Positions 10,605 to 20,334 are shown, numbered from the stretch's first letter. The stretch: 64,000 nucleotides of DNA from Candidatus Aramenus sp. CH1 (GCA_022678445.1 JALBWU010000009.1:33618-97617); one strand, 5' to 3'. Notes: generated by a model not told the origin, from the sequence alone. Program-made: numbers and translations.

Positions 10605-10740
10605 TTACCTTGACTGTTGGCCTCCTTATCATGTATATTATGTTATAACCGCAGTAGGGACACCTCACTCCGGGGAGGACCTTAAGCTTCTCTTCGTCGA
10701 AGGTCTTCCAACATCTACCACATCTGTATTTGTCCGCCAT
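10591..10740 (-). CDS. rpoP: DNA-directed RNA polymerase subunit P
   Basis: A 49-residue zinc-ribbon subunit, the Rpb12 counterpart of archaeal RNA polymerase. It reads [14 protein letters not shown] and later [11 protein letters not shown], giving two CxxC pairs for zinc, and ends [11 protein letters not shown]. The length is right for the family. A TATA-like tttaaa at 10766-10772 lies about 29 bp before the ATG, consistent with a leaderless mRNA. Its 3' end overlaps the convergent speB. Confidence 0.95.
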   Translation of the reverse strand: MADKYRCGRCWKTFDEEKLKVLPGVRCPYCGYNIIYMIRRPTVKVIKAV

Positions 10741-10828
10741 GGTAATATACACTCCGTTTTCATGTTTTAAAGCTAATTCTAATAGAAAAGCTCAAAAAGG
10801 GGTTGTCACAGAAAGTATTATTGGCAAT

Positions 10829-11131
10829 ATGACAGATAACTTGTGTGGAGGACTTCCACCAGAAATATGTGAGCAGTTAAACAAAGAAGAACAATTTATT
10901 AAGGTAAAATTAGAAAAAAGGAGATACGGTAAAGAGGTAACTGTGATAGAAGGGATCTCTGACTCAGATGCGGAATTAAAAAAGATTGCCTCGGAACTCA
11001 AGTCCAGGTTAGCCGCAGGAGGTACAGTGAAAAACGGCAGGATAGAAATACAAGGCGATCACAGGGAGAAGGTAAAGGAGCTACTAGTTAAGCTAGGCTT
11101 CCCAGAGAGCAATATAGTTGTGATAGAGTAA
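10829..11131 (+). CDS. sui1: Translation initiation factor aIF1 (SUI1 family)
   Basis: 100-residue factor that guards start-codon selection on the 30S subunit. It begins [17 protein letters not shown], with the SUI1 core [13 protein letters not shown] and [22 protein letters not shown]. The ATG at 10829 gives the standard archaeal N terminus. The longer frame starting at 10730 would overlap rpoP and add unrelated residues, so it was rejected. Confidence 0.95.
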   Translation: MTDNLCGGLPPEICEQLNKEEQFIKVKLEKRRYGKEVTVIEGISDSDAELKKIASELKSRLAAGGTVKNGRIEIQGDHREKVKELLVKLGFPESNIVVIE

Positions 11132-11184
11132 AACACTGAGCTGGAAAACTAAGAACAATTTTAAAAAAGTGAAAGATTTTAAGG

Positions 11185-12120
11185 TTATTGATTCTGGATA
11201 GGTATCTTCAATTCTTGGGTTAACTCCTTGTACCTGTTCCTTACAGTAACTTCCGTCACTCCAGCTACTTGGGCTATCTCTTTCTGAGTCCTCCTCTCGT
11301 CGTTGAGGAGGGCAGCGATGTAGATCGCGGCTGCGGCAAGCCCAGCTGGATCTTTTCCGGCCGTGAGGCCCACGTTCTTTCCCTTCTCAAGGATCTCAGC
11401 TGCTAGCTTCATGGTGGCCCCGCTTAAGCCCAAAAGTGAGCCGATCCTGGTGACGTAGTCCTTGGGGTCTGACACTGGAACCTCCACGTCGAGTTCCCTC
11501 AACAACAGCCTATAGCACCTAGCGACCTCCTTCCTGTTAGCTTTGGTGTACTGGGCTATCTCGTCCAACGTCCTAGCTATCTTCATCCTCCTACACGAGG
11601 CATATATGGATGCGGCTACGACGCTCTCTATGGACCTTCCCCTCACTAGGCCCTTCTCTACCGCCTTCCTGTAAATCAGTGCAGCCTCGTCCTTGACGGA
11701 CTTAGGGAGGCCAAGGAGATTGCCTATCCTCTCGAGCTCGTTCATGGCTTGGGCTAGGTTCCTGTCTATGGAGGACTGTATCCTTGCCCTTACTTGCCAC
11801 TTCCTCCACCTAAGTACCTCCAGCCTCCTCTTTGGGTCTAAGTTTCTGCCTATGGCATCCTTGTCCTTCCAGTCAATCAGCGTCGAGAGACCTCTGTCGT
11901 GGATGGTGTTGTTTAAGGGTCCTCCTACCCTACTCCTTTTCTCTTTTTCCTCAGGGGTAAAGGCCCTCCACTCTGGGCCTTGGTCGACGATCCTGTCCTC
12001 TATTACCTCTCCTGTCTCAGTACATATGTACTCGCCTCTGTCTGCGTCGAAAACTATTTTATCCGGAGGACAGATTGACGTATTGGACTTAGAATCCTGT
12101 TCGTTAACCACCTGACTCAC
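11185..12120 (-). CDS. tfb: Transcription initiation factor B (TFB)
   Basis: General transcription factor that binds TBP-DNA and recruits RNA polymerase. 311 residues: N-terminal ribbon, B-finger/reader region ([19 protein letters not shown]), then two cyclin-like repeats and a C-terminal helix-turn-helix ([20 protein letters not shown]). The N-terminal ribbon keeps only one Cys per knuckle (ICPPDK and YICTET instead of CxxC pairs), as I recall for the main TFB of Sulfolobus. This points to the housekeeping TFB1 type. Two tandem TATA-like boxes precede it. Confidence 0.95.
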   Translation of the reverse strand: MSQVVNEQDSKSNTSICPPDKIVFDADRGEYICTETGEVIEDRIVDQGPEWRAFTPEEKEKRSRVGGPLNNTIHDRGLSTLIDWKDKDAIGRNLDPKRRLEVLRWRKWQVRARIQSSIDRNLAQAMNELERIGNLLGLPKSVKDEAALIYRKAVEKGLVRGRSIESVVAASIYASCRRMKIARTLDEIAQYTKANRKEVARCYRLLLRELDVEVPVSDPKDYVTRIGSLLGLSGATMKLAAEILEKGKNVGLTAGKDPAGLAAAAIYIAALLNDERRTQKEIAQVAGVTEVTVRNRYKELTQELKIPIQNQ

Positions 12121-12153
12121 CCGATCTAAAAGAAGGGTTCAACAGACGAAACC

Positions 12154-12192
12154 CTTATAAATCTTTCTTTTTTCTCTCTTATAAATCTTTCT
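12154..12192 (-). promoter_or_regulatory. Tandem BRE/TATA boxes upstream of tfb
   Basis: On the plus strand the 15-mer cttataaatctttct occurs at 12154-12168 and again at 12178-12192, a perfect repeat with a period of 24 bp. Read on the tfb strand each copy is agaaagatttataag, a purine-rich BRE followed by a TATA box. The proximal copy would start transcription about 12 nt before the ATG, the distal one about 36 nt. Confidence 0.7.
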
Positions 12193-12560
12193 ATAAGTTT
12201 TTAAAGGATTTCCACTTAAATCTCTCGACAAATAGAAAGTATTGGAGTAAGGGTTATGTAGAGGAACCTCTCGAGAACGTGTAGGTTCTGATCGTTACTG
12301 GCAATGCCTTTCGATAGGACAGCTTGGAAATAATTGCAACGCCAACGTGGGCTTTTGCCACATTTCAATTTTTACATAAGCCTTGATGACAATCAATGTT
12401 TTTAGCTGTACGTCCTCCAAAAGCGTGCAAGAGACATAAGACTTTCTCAAAAGGACAAGGAATATTCGGTGGAGGTGCGCGTTTTTCCAGTCTAGAAGAT
12501 CAAGGGGGCAGTATTAGGGAACCTTACATCAGCCATTTAAACGAAGTTGTGATGTTCTAA
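12193..12560. other. Gene-free stretch between tfb and the tnpB relic
   Basis: I find no supportable gene. AT-rich runs next to the tfb promoter grade into sequence of mixed composition with several short broken frames. On the minus strand a fragment with clustered Cys/His codons could be remnant coding DNA, but no family is recognisable. Confidence 0.4.
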
Positions 12561-13560
<1,000 letters not shown>

Positions 13561-13574
13561 TAATTTGAAGGGCA

Positions 13575-13650
13575 AGTAGGGGAGGGTGGGGGGAATCACA
13601 AGGCTAATTGTGGCCACGATTCCTTTCCCCTTCTTGCTAGCTCCCCTACT
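13575..13650. repeat. Large imperfect palindrome beside the tnpB relic
   Basis: The arms agtaggggag (13575-13584) and ctcccctact (13641-13650) are perfect complements, and the interior continues to pair partly (gggaatc with gattcc, cacaa with ttgtg), giving a 76-bp hairpin-forming region. It lies just upstream of the tnpB relic 5' end and before the ArcS-motif gene 3' end. It could be the left end of the IS element or a terminator-like structure for the convergent sides. Confidence 0.6.
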
Positions 13651-13728
13651 CACAAAATTGAGAAAGAGGGAAATGATTTTTAAACTTTGTTATTCTCACG
13701 TAGACGAAAATTTTCTTATCATTCCTTT

Positions 13729-14340
13729 TTACATCCCGCCCTGCGAGGCTTTCATTATTTTGTAACTCTCCTCTTGGAAGACTTTAATATAAGCAATTAC
13801 ACCGGAGATTGTCTTGAACGCCAGCCTCCCGTAACTGTGTAGCTCGACGCTGACGTGGGCTAGCCCACTGGCCTTTTCGACTACCTTGTAGTGGTGTCTA
13901 GGGAGGACTGCAATGAGCCTTTCGTGTTGCGAAGAGACTTTCCTAAGGAACGGTACTAAAAGCTCTGAGAACTCCTCCTTTTCCGCCTCGCTCATCTTAG
14001 CAGGAGGATAATCGTAGGAGTTAAAGGGGTAGCACTCCTCCAACTCCTTTGGTACGAGTAACATGGGCTCAGAGACAGAATACACTTGAACCTTCTCTTC
14101 TAGCCCGTACTTCTTGAGTAGTGCATACGCTAGTCTGTGGGTGGCCGAACGGCTGTAGGGCTTCACTGAGGTGCAAGGTAAGAACATTGCGACAGCTTTG
14201 TCGCTCTTCCACGTCGTCAAGAAGTACTCGTGCCACGCTTTTACGACGGGGTGCTTAAACAAGTCCACTCCGTTGACCTTGATCACGGGGTCTCTAGTCG
14301 ACGGTAAGTAGCTATAGAGCCTTTCGCAAGCAGAGCTCAT
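13729..14340 (-). CDS. ArcS-motif protein (DUF5591), split archaeosine synthase-like
   Basis: 203 residues. Residues 55-68 read PCTSVKPYSRSATH, an exact match to the archaeosine synthase signature P-C-x3-K-P-Y-x2-S-x2-H. In euryarchaeal ArcS this core lies C-terminal to a TGT-like domain in one polypeptide. Here the TGT-like half is the adjacent upstream gene, overlapping by 29 bp. The likely role is in converting preQ0-tRNA towards archaeosine at G15, or a related 7-deazaguanine step; no activity is proved by sequence. There is no PUA domain. The last residues (ASQGGM) abut the palindrome and IS relic, so the C terminus may have been trimmed. Confidence 0.75.
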   Translation of the reverse strand: MSSACERLYSYLPSTRDPVIKVNGVDLFKHPVVKAWHEYFLTTWKSDKAVAMFLPCTSVKPYSRSATHRLAYALLKKYGLEEKVQVYSVSEPMLLVPKELEECYPFNSYDYPPAKMSEAEKEEFSELLVPFLRKVSSQHERLIAVLPRHHYKVVEKASGLAHVSVELHSYGRLAFKTISGVIAYIKVFQEESYKIMKASQGGM

Positions 14341-15181
14341 TTACCTCCTCCTCTGGGTCTTCCAACTCTTTAGAGTACGCGATTAAGGGGTTATCTCCCT
14401 CATATTCCGAGCGCAACAGTACCCAAGCATTGACCAAAGCCCTCCCCTTCCAGTGGTCCAACTTGGGAGTAAATGGGAACCTTGTCCTTTCCAGAAAGGA
14501 AAGCAACGCCTCTACCTCGTCATGAGTGGCCCTCTTAGCCTTCCACACTATCTTCTTGTCACCCACGTACCTCTCGCCTAGGCCAGGGATTAACACCATG
14601 CCGTGTATTGCCTTTATTCGATAAGTCGACGTGTCTACGCTGTCCGCGTCGTAGAATAACTTCCTCATGAAGGGCGAGCCTGCGCCTAGGACGTGTATTC
14701 TTCCTTTCCACTCATTTCTCAATAGCCTGTATGTCGCTATAGCTAGCTTCTTCCCTCCACCTCCATTCAACGAGGGCGGGATTATTCCCCCAAAGGCTAC
14801 TGTATCTGTATATTGGGAGTAAAAATCTATAGCTTTTCTAATTGACTCAACGTCGTAAGCGTGGATTACGGGTATTACCCTCTTTTCTAGTCTAGAGTAT
14901 AAGTATTCAAAGTGTTTAAAGTTTAGGTTAGACGGTTTTTTACAAGGAGAAGAGGGTATGTCGAGGCTCATGTAGTAATGGGCATCAAGCATCTTATATT
15001 TTTCGACGACACTGTCAAGATTTACAGAAATGCCTTTAACCATTATCTGATATCCACCAGAGTCCACCCATGTCTCGTTACTCCAAGAAATGCTATTCCA
15101 ATTTAATTGGTTTATCATTAATGGAGTGTTAAATTCCCAAACAGGAACCCTTGTATCGGGGATACCTAGTATTACCTTCAT
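14312..15181 (-). CDS. TGT superfamily protein (tRNA-guanine transglycosylase-like)
   Basis: 289 residues with a TGT-type barrel. The WVDSGGYQ motif gives the general base Asp40, MSLDIPSSP (Asp74) matches the substrate-binding Asp, FGGIIPP matches the GG loop, and LGAGSP plus SVDTSTYR provides Asp183 at the nucleophile position. The Cys/His zinc site of true TGTs is not seen, as in ArcS N-terminal domains. It overlaps the ArcS-motif gene by 29 bp. Its start ATG at 15181 follows an AT-rich upstream region. A paralogue of ArcTGT with a different target remains possible. Confidence 0.75.
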   Translation of the reverse strand: MKVILGIPDTRVPVWEFNTPLMINQLNWNSISWSNETWVDSGGYQIMVKGISVNLDSVVEKYKMLDAHYYMSLDIPSSPCKKPSNLNFKHFEYLYSRLEKRVIPVIHAYDVESIRKAIDFYSQYTDTVAFGGIIPPSLNGGGGKKLAIATYRLLRNEWKGRIHVLGAGSPFMRKLFYDADSVDTSTYRIKAIHGMVLIPGLGERYVGDKKIVWKAKRATHDEVEALLSFLERTRFPFTPKLDHWKGRALVNAWVLLRSEYEGDNPLIAYSKELEDPEEEVNELCLRKAL

Positions 15182-15472
15182 TGCTAATTAGCCTGGTAAT
15201 ACTCTCGTCATAAATCCTTAGTCATACATAATACCATGGTTAAATATGTATAAAATAACGCACTAACATGTGAGAGAGAAGAGCTAAAGTTAGTGCTGAT
15301 GCGTTTCCCCGTCCCATACTTTAAGCCCAACAAACTCGACCTTCAGGCAAACAACCCGTCATCACATCTCAGGTAAGGTCGAATTCCACATCGGCAAGTC
15401 TATTAGCAAAAAAGGTTATAAGTCTTGTATATTCGGCAACGTGGGACTTCCTTTATTTTCGTCTTTCATACC

Positions 15473-16108
15473 ATGAAGGCACTATCTCAATTCCTTTTCC
15501 TGCTTTTAGTGCTACCTTCAATTGCTTCCTCATATTCACTTCACGTAAACATCCACGGAAGCGGAATTACGGTAATGATAGAGGAAGGGGATAACGTAAT
15601 AACAGCGAGCAGAAACGAAACAGTGGAAGTCCAAAACGGAACAGTCTACGTCATAGCTTACACCACCCAACTTGGATACCAAGTCGAGATAAACGGAAAC
15701 ACCACGTACGAGACGCAAATAAATCCAAACACTACCAATTACGTTAATGTTTCACTAGTCCCTATCTTCTCGTACGTTAACATTACAATTGATGGTAACG
15801 GCGAGGTGATAGTTAAGTTCGACAACGGTTCATCTGAAATGGTCAGAAACTCAAGCTTAGTCAAAGTTATCCAGGGGACTTCGCTCTCCCTAACCCCCAT
15901 ACCAGGAAAGGGCTACTCGTTCTATTCTTGGTCTAACTTGTCTTCCATGTCTCCCATGTGGATTATCGCCTTTGGAAACCAGTCAATAATCGCAGTATTC
16001 GTAAAGGACAACGGATCCTCGTTTTCGTTACCCAAGTACGACGTAATGGGCTTTGGATTCCTAGGCTTGTTCGGCGCAATCTACTTGTTAAACAGAAAGA
16101 AAACATGA
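15473..16108 (+). CDS. Secreted or cell-surface protein with C-terminal anchor
   Basis: 211 residues from the ATG at 15473, which opens a clear signal peptide (KALSQFLFLLLVLPSIASS). The body is beta-rich with about ten N-x-S/T sequons, typical of heavily glycosylated Sulfolobales surface proteins. A C-terminal hydrophobic helix (GFGFLGLFGAIYLL) with NRKKT behind it anchors it in the membrane. The family is unknown. A TATA-like ggttataag at 15412-15420 predicts a leader of about 30 nt. Confidence 0.7.
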   Translation: MKALSQFLFLLLVLPSIASSYSLHVNIHGSGITVMIEEGDNVITASRNETVEVQNGTVYVIAYTTQLGYQVEINGNTTYETQINPNTTNYVNVSLVPIFSYVNITIDGNGEVIVKFDNGSSEMVRNSSLVKVIQGTSLSLTPIPGKGYSFYSWSNLSSMSPMWIIAFGNQSIIAVFVKDNGSSFSLPKYDVMGFGFLGLFGAIYLLNRKKT

Positions 16109-16149
16109 TATATTTTTGAACTTATATTCCTGCATTTATCGTATTATAT

Positions 16150-18096
16150 ATGAATAAGTTAGCTAACAGCAAGAGCGCTTTTCTAAGGGGGTCGGCTAAT
16201 CATCCCATAGACTGGTTCCCTTGGGGAGAGGAGGCCTTTGAGAAGGCGAAGAGGGAAAACAAGCCCATCCTTGTTGACGTGGGGGCAGCATGGTGCCACT
16301 GGTGCCACGTGATGGACAAGAGCTACGAGGATCCGGAGGTCGTTAAAATAGTTAACGAGAACTTCGTGGCTATCAAAGTGGACAGAGACGAGATGCCAGA
16401 CCTAGACAGGACCCTCCAGAACTTGGTTTACTCGATAACCGGGGAGTCGGGCTGGCCCCTGACCGTGTTCATGACACCAGACAAAAAGGTGTTTTTCGGC
16501 GGTACGTATTTCCCTCCGGAGGACTCCTATGGTAGGATCGGACTGAAGAGGTTACTTAGGGAAATACTGAGGGCGTGGAACCAAAAGATGAGAAAAATAG
16601 AGTCCTCCTCCATTTACATCGCAAATTTGCAGACCCCCTTGCAGGGCAATGAAAAGGTGGACGTGGACGTCGTAGCTTCAACTTATTCCGCAATTGTCGG
16701 AGCTTACGACATCGAGTACGGTGGTATAGGAACCTCAGCTAAGTTTCCTCACCCCAAGATAGACCAGTTCCTTTTTGCGTATACGGCTTGGACAGGCGAG
16801 GATCTAGGGAGGAAGCTGGCGTCCTTCACCCTAAGTAGGATGTACTACAGAGGTCTGTTCGACCAGGCAGGAGGCGGGTTCCATAGGTACACAGTAGACA
16901 GGGAATGGACCACTCCACACTTTGAGAAATTACTAATAGATAACGCAGAATTAATTTACGACTACTTCAACGGGTACATTGCGACTGGAGATGCTGTGAC
17001 GAAAGACGCTCTTGGCCTCACAGTCCAGTTCCTTTTGAGAGATCTCATGAGAGAGGGCAGTTTTGCAAACAGCATCGACGCAGATAGCGACGGCATTGAG
17101 GGAGGATACTACACTTGGACGGAGAAAGAGATGGACGAGGCACTAGGAGAGGAAAGCAGATACTACAAAAAGGTGTTTGGGATTTTCGAGCCAGGGGGAG
17201 AAGTAGAGGGGAGGAAAGTGCTCAAGTTAACTTACGAGATAGGGGAGATAGCAAGGAGCACTGGCTCGTCCCCTGAACAGATTATCATGAGATTACGGAC
17301 GGTGAGGGAAAAGCTCAGGGAGTACCGGGACAGGACCAGGAGAAGGCCATTCGTAGACGAAAACGCCTATACTCATCCAAACTGCGTCGCCGCTGAGTCA
17401 TTACTTTATGCATCCTTAATAACTGGAAAGGGAAGAGAAGAGGCTCTAGCCGTAGTCGACAAACTGGGAAAGAAAGCGAGTAGAAGGCTAGACGGCGGTG
17501 ACGATGGCCTTCTCGAGGACTACGCATCAGCTCTAAACGCGTTAATTGCCGCATATGAGGTGACCTCAGACCGCAAGTACCTTCAGAGGGCCCTTGACGT
17601 GTACCAAGAGCTTAGCTCCTTTGAGGTAAACGGAAAGTTTGTGGACTCCTTAGGCAATATACCCAAGTACGACATGCCAAACGAGTCTCCGGTGTCCTCT
17701 GCGTTACGGGGGATATACAAACTAGAGCTACTCGGTTACGCCCAAGTTGGCAATAAACTAGACGTGATCTCAGGATCTGAGGACTTTACCTTCCTAGCTG
17801 GGTTGGTAAATACTTTAGGCGCATACTTGAAGGGTGGGGCTCACGTAGTAGTTGTTGACGAGAAAGACGGAAAGGCTGATGAACTGCACAGAGAAGCCCT
17901 ACTTCTCTACTACCCATTCAAGGTAGTCGAGAGGGTGTCAGTGGACCACAAGGACGAGGTGAGCTCCACTGTAAGGTCCATGATAAACGAGGGAAAGGGA
18001 AGGAGCAGGGCCTTTGTATGCGTGGGGAATACTTGTAGCCTTCCAGTTACAGACGGAGAAAAAGTAAAAGCGCTGTTACGCACAAAATTAACGTGA
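16150..18096 (+). CDS. DUF255 thioredoxin-domain protein (YyaL/SSP411 family)
   Basis: 648 residues, normal for the family. The N-terminal thioredoxin-like domain carries the WCHWCH signature (residues 48-53) after the conserved NHPIDWFPWGEEAF. The remainder is an (alpha/alpha) barrel resembling glycosidases and N-acylglucosamine epimerases (FDQAGGGFHRYTVDREWTTPHFEKLL). The biological role is unresolved; redox or sugar-related activities have been suggested. The stop overlaps the GTG of the next gene, so DUF255, SDR and TenA form one operon. Confidence 0.9.
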   Translation: MNKLANSKSAFLRGSANHPIDWFPWGEEAFEKAKRENKPILVDVGAAWCHWCHVMDKSYEDPEVVKIVNENFVAIKVDRDEMPDLDRTLQNLVYSITGESGWPLTVFMTPDKKVFFGGTYFPPEDSYGRIGLKRLLREILRAWNQKMRKIESSSIYIANLQTPLQGNEKVDVDVVASTYSAIVGAYDIEYGGIGTSAKFPHPKIDQFLFAYTAWTGEDLGRKLASFTLSRMYYRGLFDQAGGGFHRYTVDREWTTPHFEKLLIDNAELIYDYFNGYIATGDAVTKDALGLTVQFLLRDLMREGSFANSIDADSDGIEGGYYTWTEKEMDEALGEESRYYKKVFGIFEPGGEVEGRKVLKLTYEIGEIARSTGSSPEQIIMRLRTVREKLREYRDRTRRRPFVDENAYTHPNCVAAESLLYASLITGKGREEALAVVDKLGKKASRRLDGGDDGLLEDYASALNALIAAYEVTSDRKYLQRALDVYQELSSFEVNGKFVDSLGNIPKYDMPNESPVSSALRGIYKLELLGYAQVGNKLDVISGSEDFTFLAGLVNTLGAYLKGGAHVVVVDEKDGKADELHREALLLYYPFKVVERVSVDHKDEVSSTVRSMINEGKGRSRAFVCVGNTCSLPVTDGEKVKALLRTKLT

Positions 18097-18101
18097 GAGC
18101 G

Positions 18102-18818
18102 ATGAGACTAAAGGGAGAAAATGTTCTGGTGATTGGAGTAAGCAAGGGTTTGGGTTACGCGTTAGCGTACTTCTTGGTTAGAGAAGGGGCAAACGTAATA
18201 GTAAACTCAGGAAACGTAGAGAAGCTAAAAGAGATAACCAACACGCTCAGCAAGTACGGTAACGTAAAGTACGTTGATGGTAGAATAGTAGACAAGGAGA
18301 GTGCACGTAACGTGATAGAGAGGGCTTATAAGGAGTTCGGGAACTTGGACGGGCTAGCTGTGCTCATAGGCGGCTACGTGGAGGACGACGTGCACAGCTT
18401 AAAGGGACTCGACGAGATGATAAACAACCACATAAAGTACCCGCTTTACGTGGCCTCAGAGGCCGTGAGGTTCATGAACCCTGGCTCAGCCATTGTTCTG
18501 GTGTCTGCCATAAGGGGAATAGACAAGGCGTTGCCAAACCAACTCTCCTATTCAATAGCTAAGGCTGGACTGGCCAAGGCAGTGGAAGTACTGGCTACGG
18601 AACTGGTGAAGAAGGAAATAAGGGTTGTTGGAATAGCTCCAAGCTGGATAGACGGGGAGTTTGAACCGGATAGGAATTGGAGGAAGTTGAGGAAACTAGG
18701 TGATCCAAAGGCACCTCCAGAGGACTTTGCCAGAGTAATAGTCTGGCTAATGACTGAGGAGTCCCAGTGGGTCAATGGAGTGGTAATACCAGTAGATGGG
18801 GGTGCAAGGCTATTGTGA
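18102..18818 (+). CDS. Short-chain dehydrogenase/reductase
   Basis: NAD(P)-dependent oxidoreductase of the classical SDR type, about 238 residues. The GVSKGLGYALA nucleotide-binding loop (variant of TGxxxGxG), the Ser of the catalytic site within VLVSAIRG, the YSIAK catalytic Tyr-Lys pair and the C-terminal GVVIPVDGG are present. The substrate is unknown. The ATG at 18102 was preferred over the GTG at 18093 that overlaps the DUF255 stop. The gene ends in TTGTGA, shared with the GTG start of tenA. Confidence 0.88.
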   Translation: MRLKGENVLVIGVSKGLGYALAYFLVREGANVIVNSGNVEKLKEITNTLSKYGNVKYVDGRIVDKESARNVIERAYKEFGNLDGLAVLIGGYVEDDVHSLKGLDEMINNHIKYPLYVASEAVRFMNPGSAIVLVSAIRGIDKALPNQLSYSIAKAGLAKAVEVLATELVKKEIRVVGIAPSWIDGEFEPDRNWRKLRKLGDPKAPPEDFARVIVWLMTEESQWVNGVVIPVDGGARLL

Positions 18819-19453
18819 ACTCCGACACTCTAAAAGAAAGCGTAGGAGAACTATGGGAGAAGTACGTCAAGCACGATTTTGTTAAAAGGATGAAAGATGG
18901 CTCCCTGCCGCTAGAGAACTTCAGATATTACCTCATCCAGGACTCCAAATACGTTAGGGTAATGCTCAAAAGCCTCTTAAACGCTTCATCAAAGGGACCT
19001 ATAGACCAGGTCTCTAAAATCATACTTAAAGTATTCCAAACCACGGACAAGGGAAGCGAGGTCCATTCCTTTTTATTGAGCCAGCTCAAGGTAACCGAGA
19101 AGGAGATCCAAGATACTGGCTACTCGTTAGTTAACTACGCTTACACTAGGCACTTGTTTTATCACTCTAACTTGGGCTGGAAGCAGTTTCTCGTAGCGTG
19201 GACTCCGTGCATGTGGGGGTACATGGAGGTGGGGGAATACGTCCTCGGTTCCCCAAACCCCCTGTACAATAAGTGGGCGGAGTTCTATTCCTCTCCACAC
19301 TACAGAACGAGGGTTGAAGCCATTCTTGATGCTCTAAACTTGATAGATCTAGATGAGGGCCTCTTCAAGGTGTTTATGGACAGCGTCAATTTCGAGATAA
19401 TGTTCTGGGACTCTTCCATGAGAATGGATCCTACGCCTTTCCACGGCGACTAG
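18815..19453 (+). CDS. tenA: TenA family aminopyrimidine aminohydrolase
   Basis: TenA/thiaminase II family; salvages the thiamine pyrimidine from degraded thiamine. 212 residues from a GTG at 18815 that overlaps the SDR stop (GTGA). Features include the N-terminal LWEKYVKHDFVKRMKDGSLP, the FRYYLIQDSKYV helix and the VAWTPCMWGYMEVGE segment. The catalytic Cys of TenA is at the usual region (PCMWGY). Together with Thi4 at 3.9 kb this points to thiamine synthesis and salvage, though the loci are unlinked. Confidence 0.87.
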   Translation: MNSDTLKESVGELWEKYVKHDFVKRMKDGSLPLENFRYYLIQDSKYVRVMLKSLLNASSKGPIDQVSKIILKVFQTTDKGSEVHSFLLSQLKVTEKEIQDTGYSLVNYAYTRHLFYHSNLGWKQFLVAWTPCMWGYMEVGEYVLGSPNPLYNKWAEFYSSPHYRTRVEAILDALNLIDLDEGLFKVFMDSVNFEIMFWDSSMRMDPTPFHGD

Positions 19454-19499
19454 TTAATCCCATGTTTTTATTAGCTTTCTTTTCGCTTTTCTAAGTTTG

Positions 19500-20147
19500 A
19501 TGGGACAGATGCAGTGGATAAAGGAGATGAGCTTCACCTTCAAGTGCGACCTCAACTCAATAACGTTTAGGTGTAACACCGGTTCCAACATACTTGAGCT
19601 AGAGTGGAGGGACAACAAGTTAAACGTCAGCCTCTTTAGCCCTACGCAAAGGGTAAACTACAGTTCTGGAAGGCTGTTTGACATGCACAACCTCTCTGTG
19701 AAGAGGGGTAAGGAGGCAGAGGACTTCCTGCGGGAGGTCTTTGCCCAGCTATCGAAGGAAATCCAGGAAGGGGCAGAAGAGCTAAAAAGCACGTACGACC
19801 TTCCTGTAGCAATCATAAAGGAATTCGCAAGGGACATGTGCAACTTCGAGTTTAGACCGTCAAAGTTCTTCGACATAGGCATCAAAGAGCTGGAAATAGA
19901 GCTAAATAAGGAGTTCCTGAAGGACAGACCGGGTCTATACTCTGAAAGAAAGCTAAAGTTACTGATAAGAAAGGAGGACAACGTCTGCTTGAAGGTGGTG
20001 TTCTGGTTGGAATCCAGGAGGAAGGAGACACTCTATTCCCCAGACTGCGTTAACTACCAGGACGTTACATCCGAGGATATATCGAACTCGTTGAGGTCCT
20101 TAAACGAGTACGTGACGGAGATAAGGAATTTCGTGATCAACAGTTAA
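19500..20147 (+). CDS. Hypothetical protein
   Basis: 215 residues starting MGQMQWIKEMSFTFKCDLNS; a TTG one codon upstream is also possible. It looks like a mixed alpha/beta soluble protein with four or more Cys and no signal peptide. The family is not recognised. A T-rich TATA-like tttttatta at about 19465 fits a leaderless start. The following gene at 20.3 kb has a similar size and composition, but no clear homology is visible by eye. Confidence 0.65.
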   Translation: MGQMQWIKEMSFTFKCDLNSITFRCNTGSNILELEWRDNKLNVSLFSPTQRVNYSSGRLFDMHNLSVKRGKEAEDFLREVFAQLSKEIQEGAEELKSTYDLPVAIIKEFARDMCNFEFRPSKFFDIGIKELEIELNKEFLKDRPGLYSERKLKLLIRKEDNVCLKVVFWLESRRKETLYSPDCVNYQDVTSEDISNSLRSLNEYVTEIRNFVINS

Positions 20148-20173
20148 AATCTTCTGAGCTAATGAGAAGTTAA

Positions 20174-20223
20174 GTGATGAGGTTCCACCCCATATGAGCG
20201 GTGAAATTGACCTCGATCTCTGA
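20174..20223 (+). ncRNA. Candidate C/D box sRNA 1
   Basis: Boxes in order: C GTGATGA at 20174-20180, 13-nt guide, D' ATGA at 20194-20197, 3-nt gap, degenerate C' GTGAAAT at 20201-20207, 12-nt guide, D CTGA at 20220-20223. The 50-nt length and the short D'-C' gap are the archaeal geometry for 2'-O-methylation guides. Targets were not assigned. The C' and D' boxes deviate, so this copy is less certain than the next. Confidence 0.55.
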
Positions 20224-20285
20224 CTACTCGTTGCTTCGGTATGCTCAGATTTTATTTACCTATAGAAGAAAAAGTATATGACATA

Positions 20286-20334
20286 ATGATGAGGTCGAGC
20301 ACTACATGAGCTATGATGAGAGGACCACCTCTGA
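20286..20334 (+). ncRNA. Candidate C/D box sRNA 2, overlapping a gene start
   Basis: C ATGATGA at 20286-20292, 13-nt guide, D' ATGA at 20306-20309, 3-nt gap, perfect C' ATGATGA at 20313-20319, 11-nt guide, D CTGA at 20331-20334. The layout is textbook for an archaeal C/D sRNA of 49 nt and matches copy 1 in spacing. A TATA-like tttatttac near 20250 would place the RNA 5' end near 20280. The D' box coincides with the ATG of the following coding frame. Confidence 0.68.

Noticed and set aside
13728..13750. Another copy of the IS right-end motif (cgccctgcgagg)
   Set aside because: It encodes the last residues of the ArcS-motif protein and lacks the GTCAG end; similarity is probably chance.
15182..15472. 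Possible transposase scrap (frame with PVPYFKPNKLDLQ)
   Set aside because: Too short and without supporting similarity; the only supportable feature there is the promoter of the surface-protein gene.
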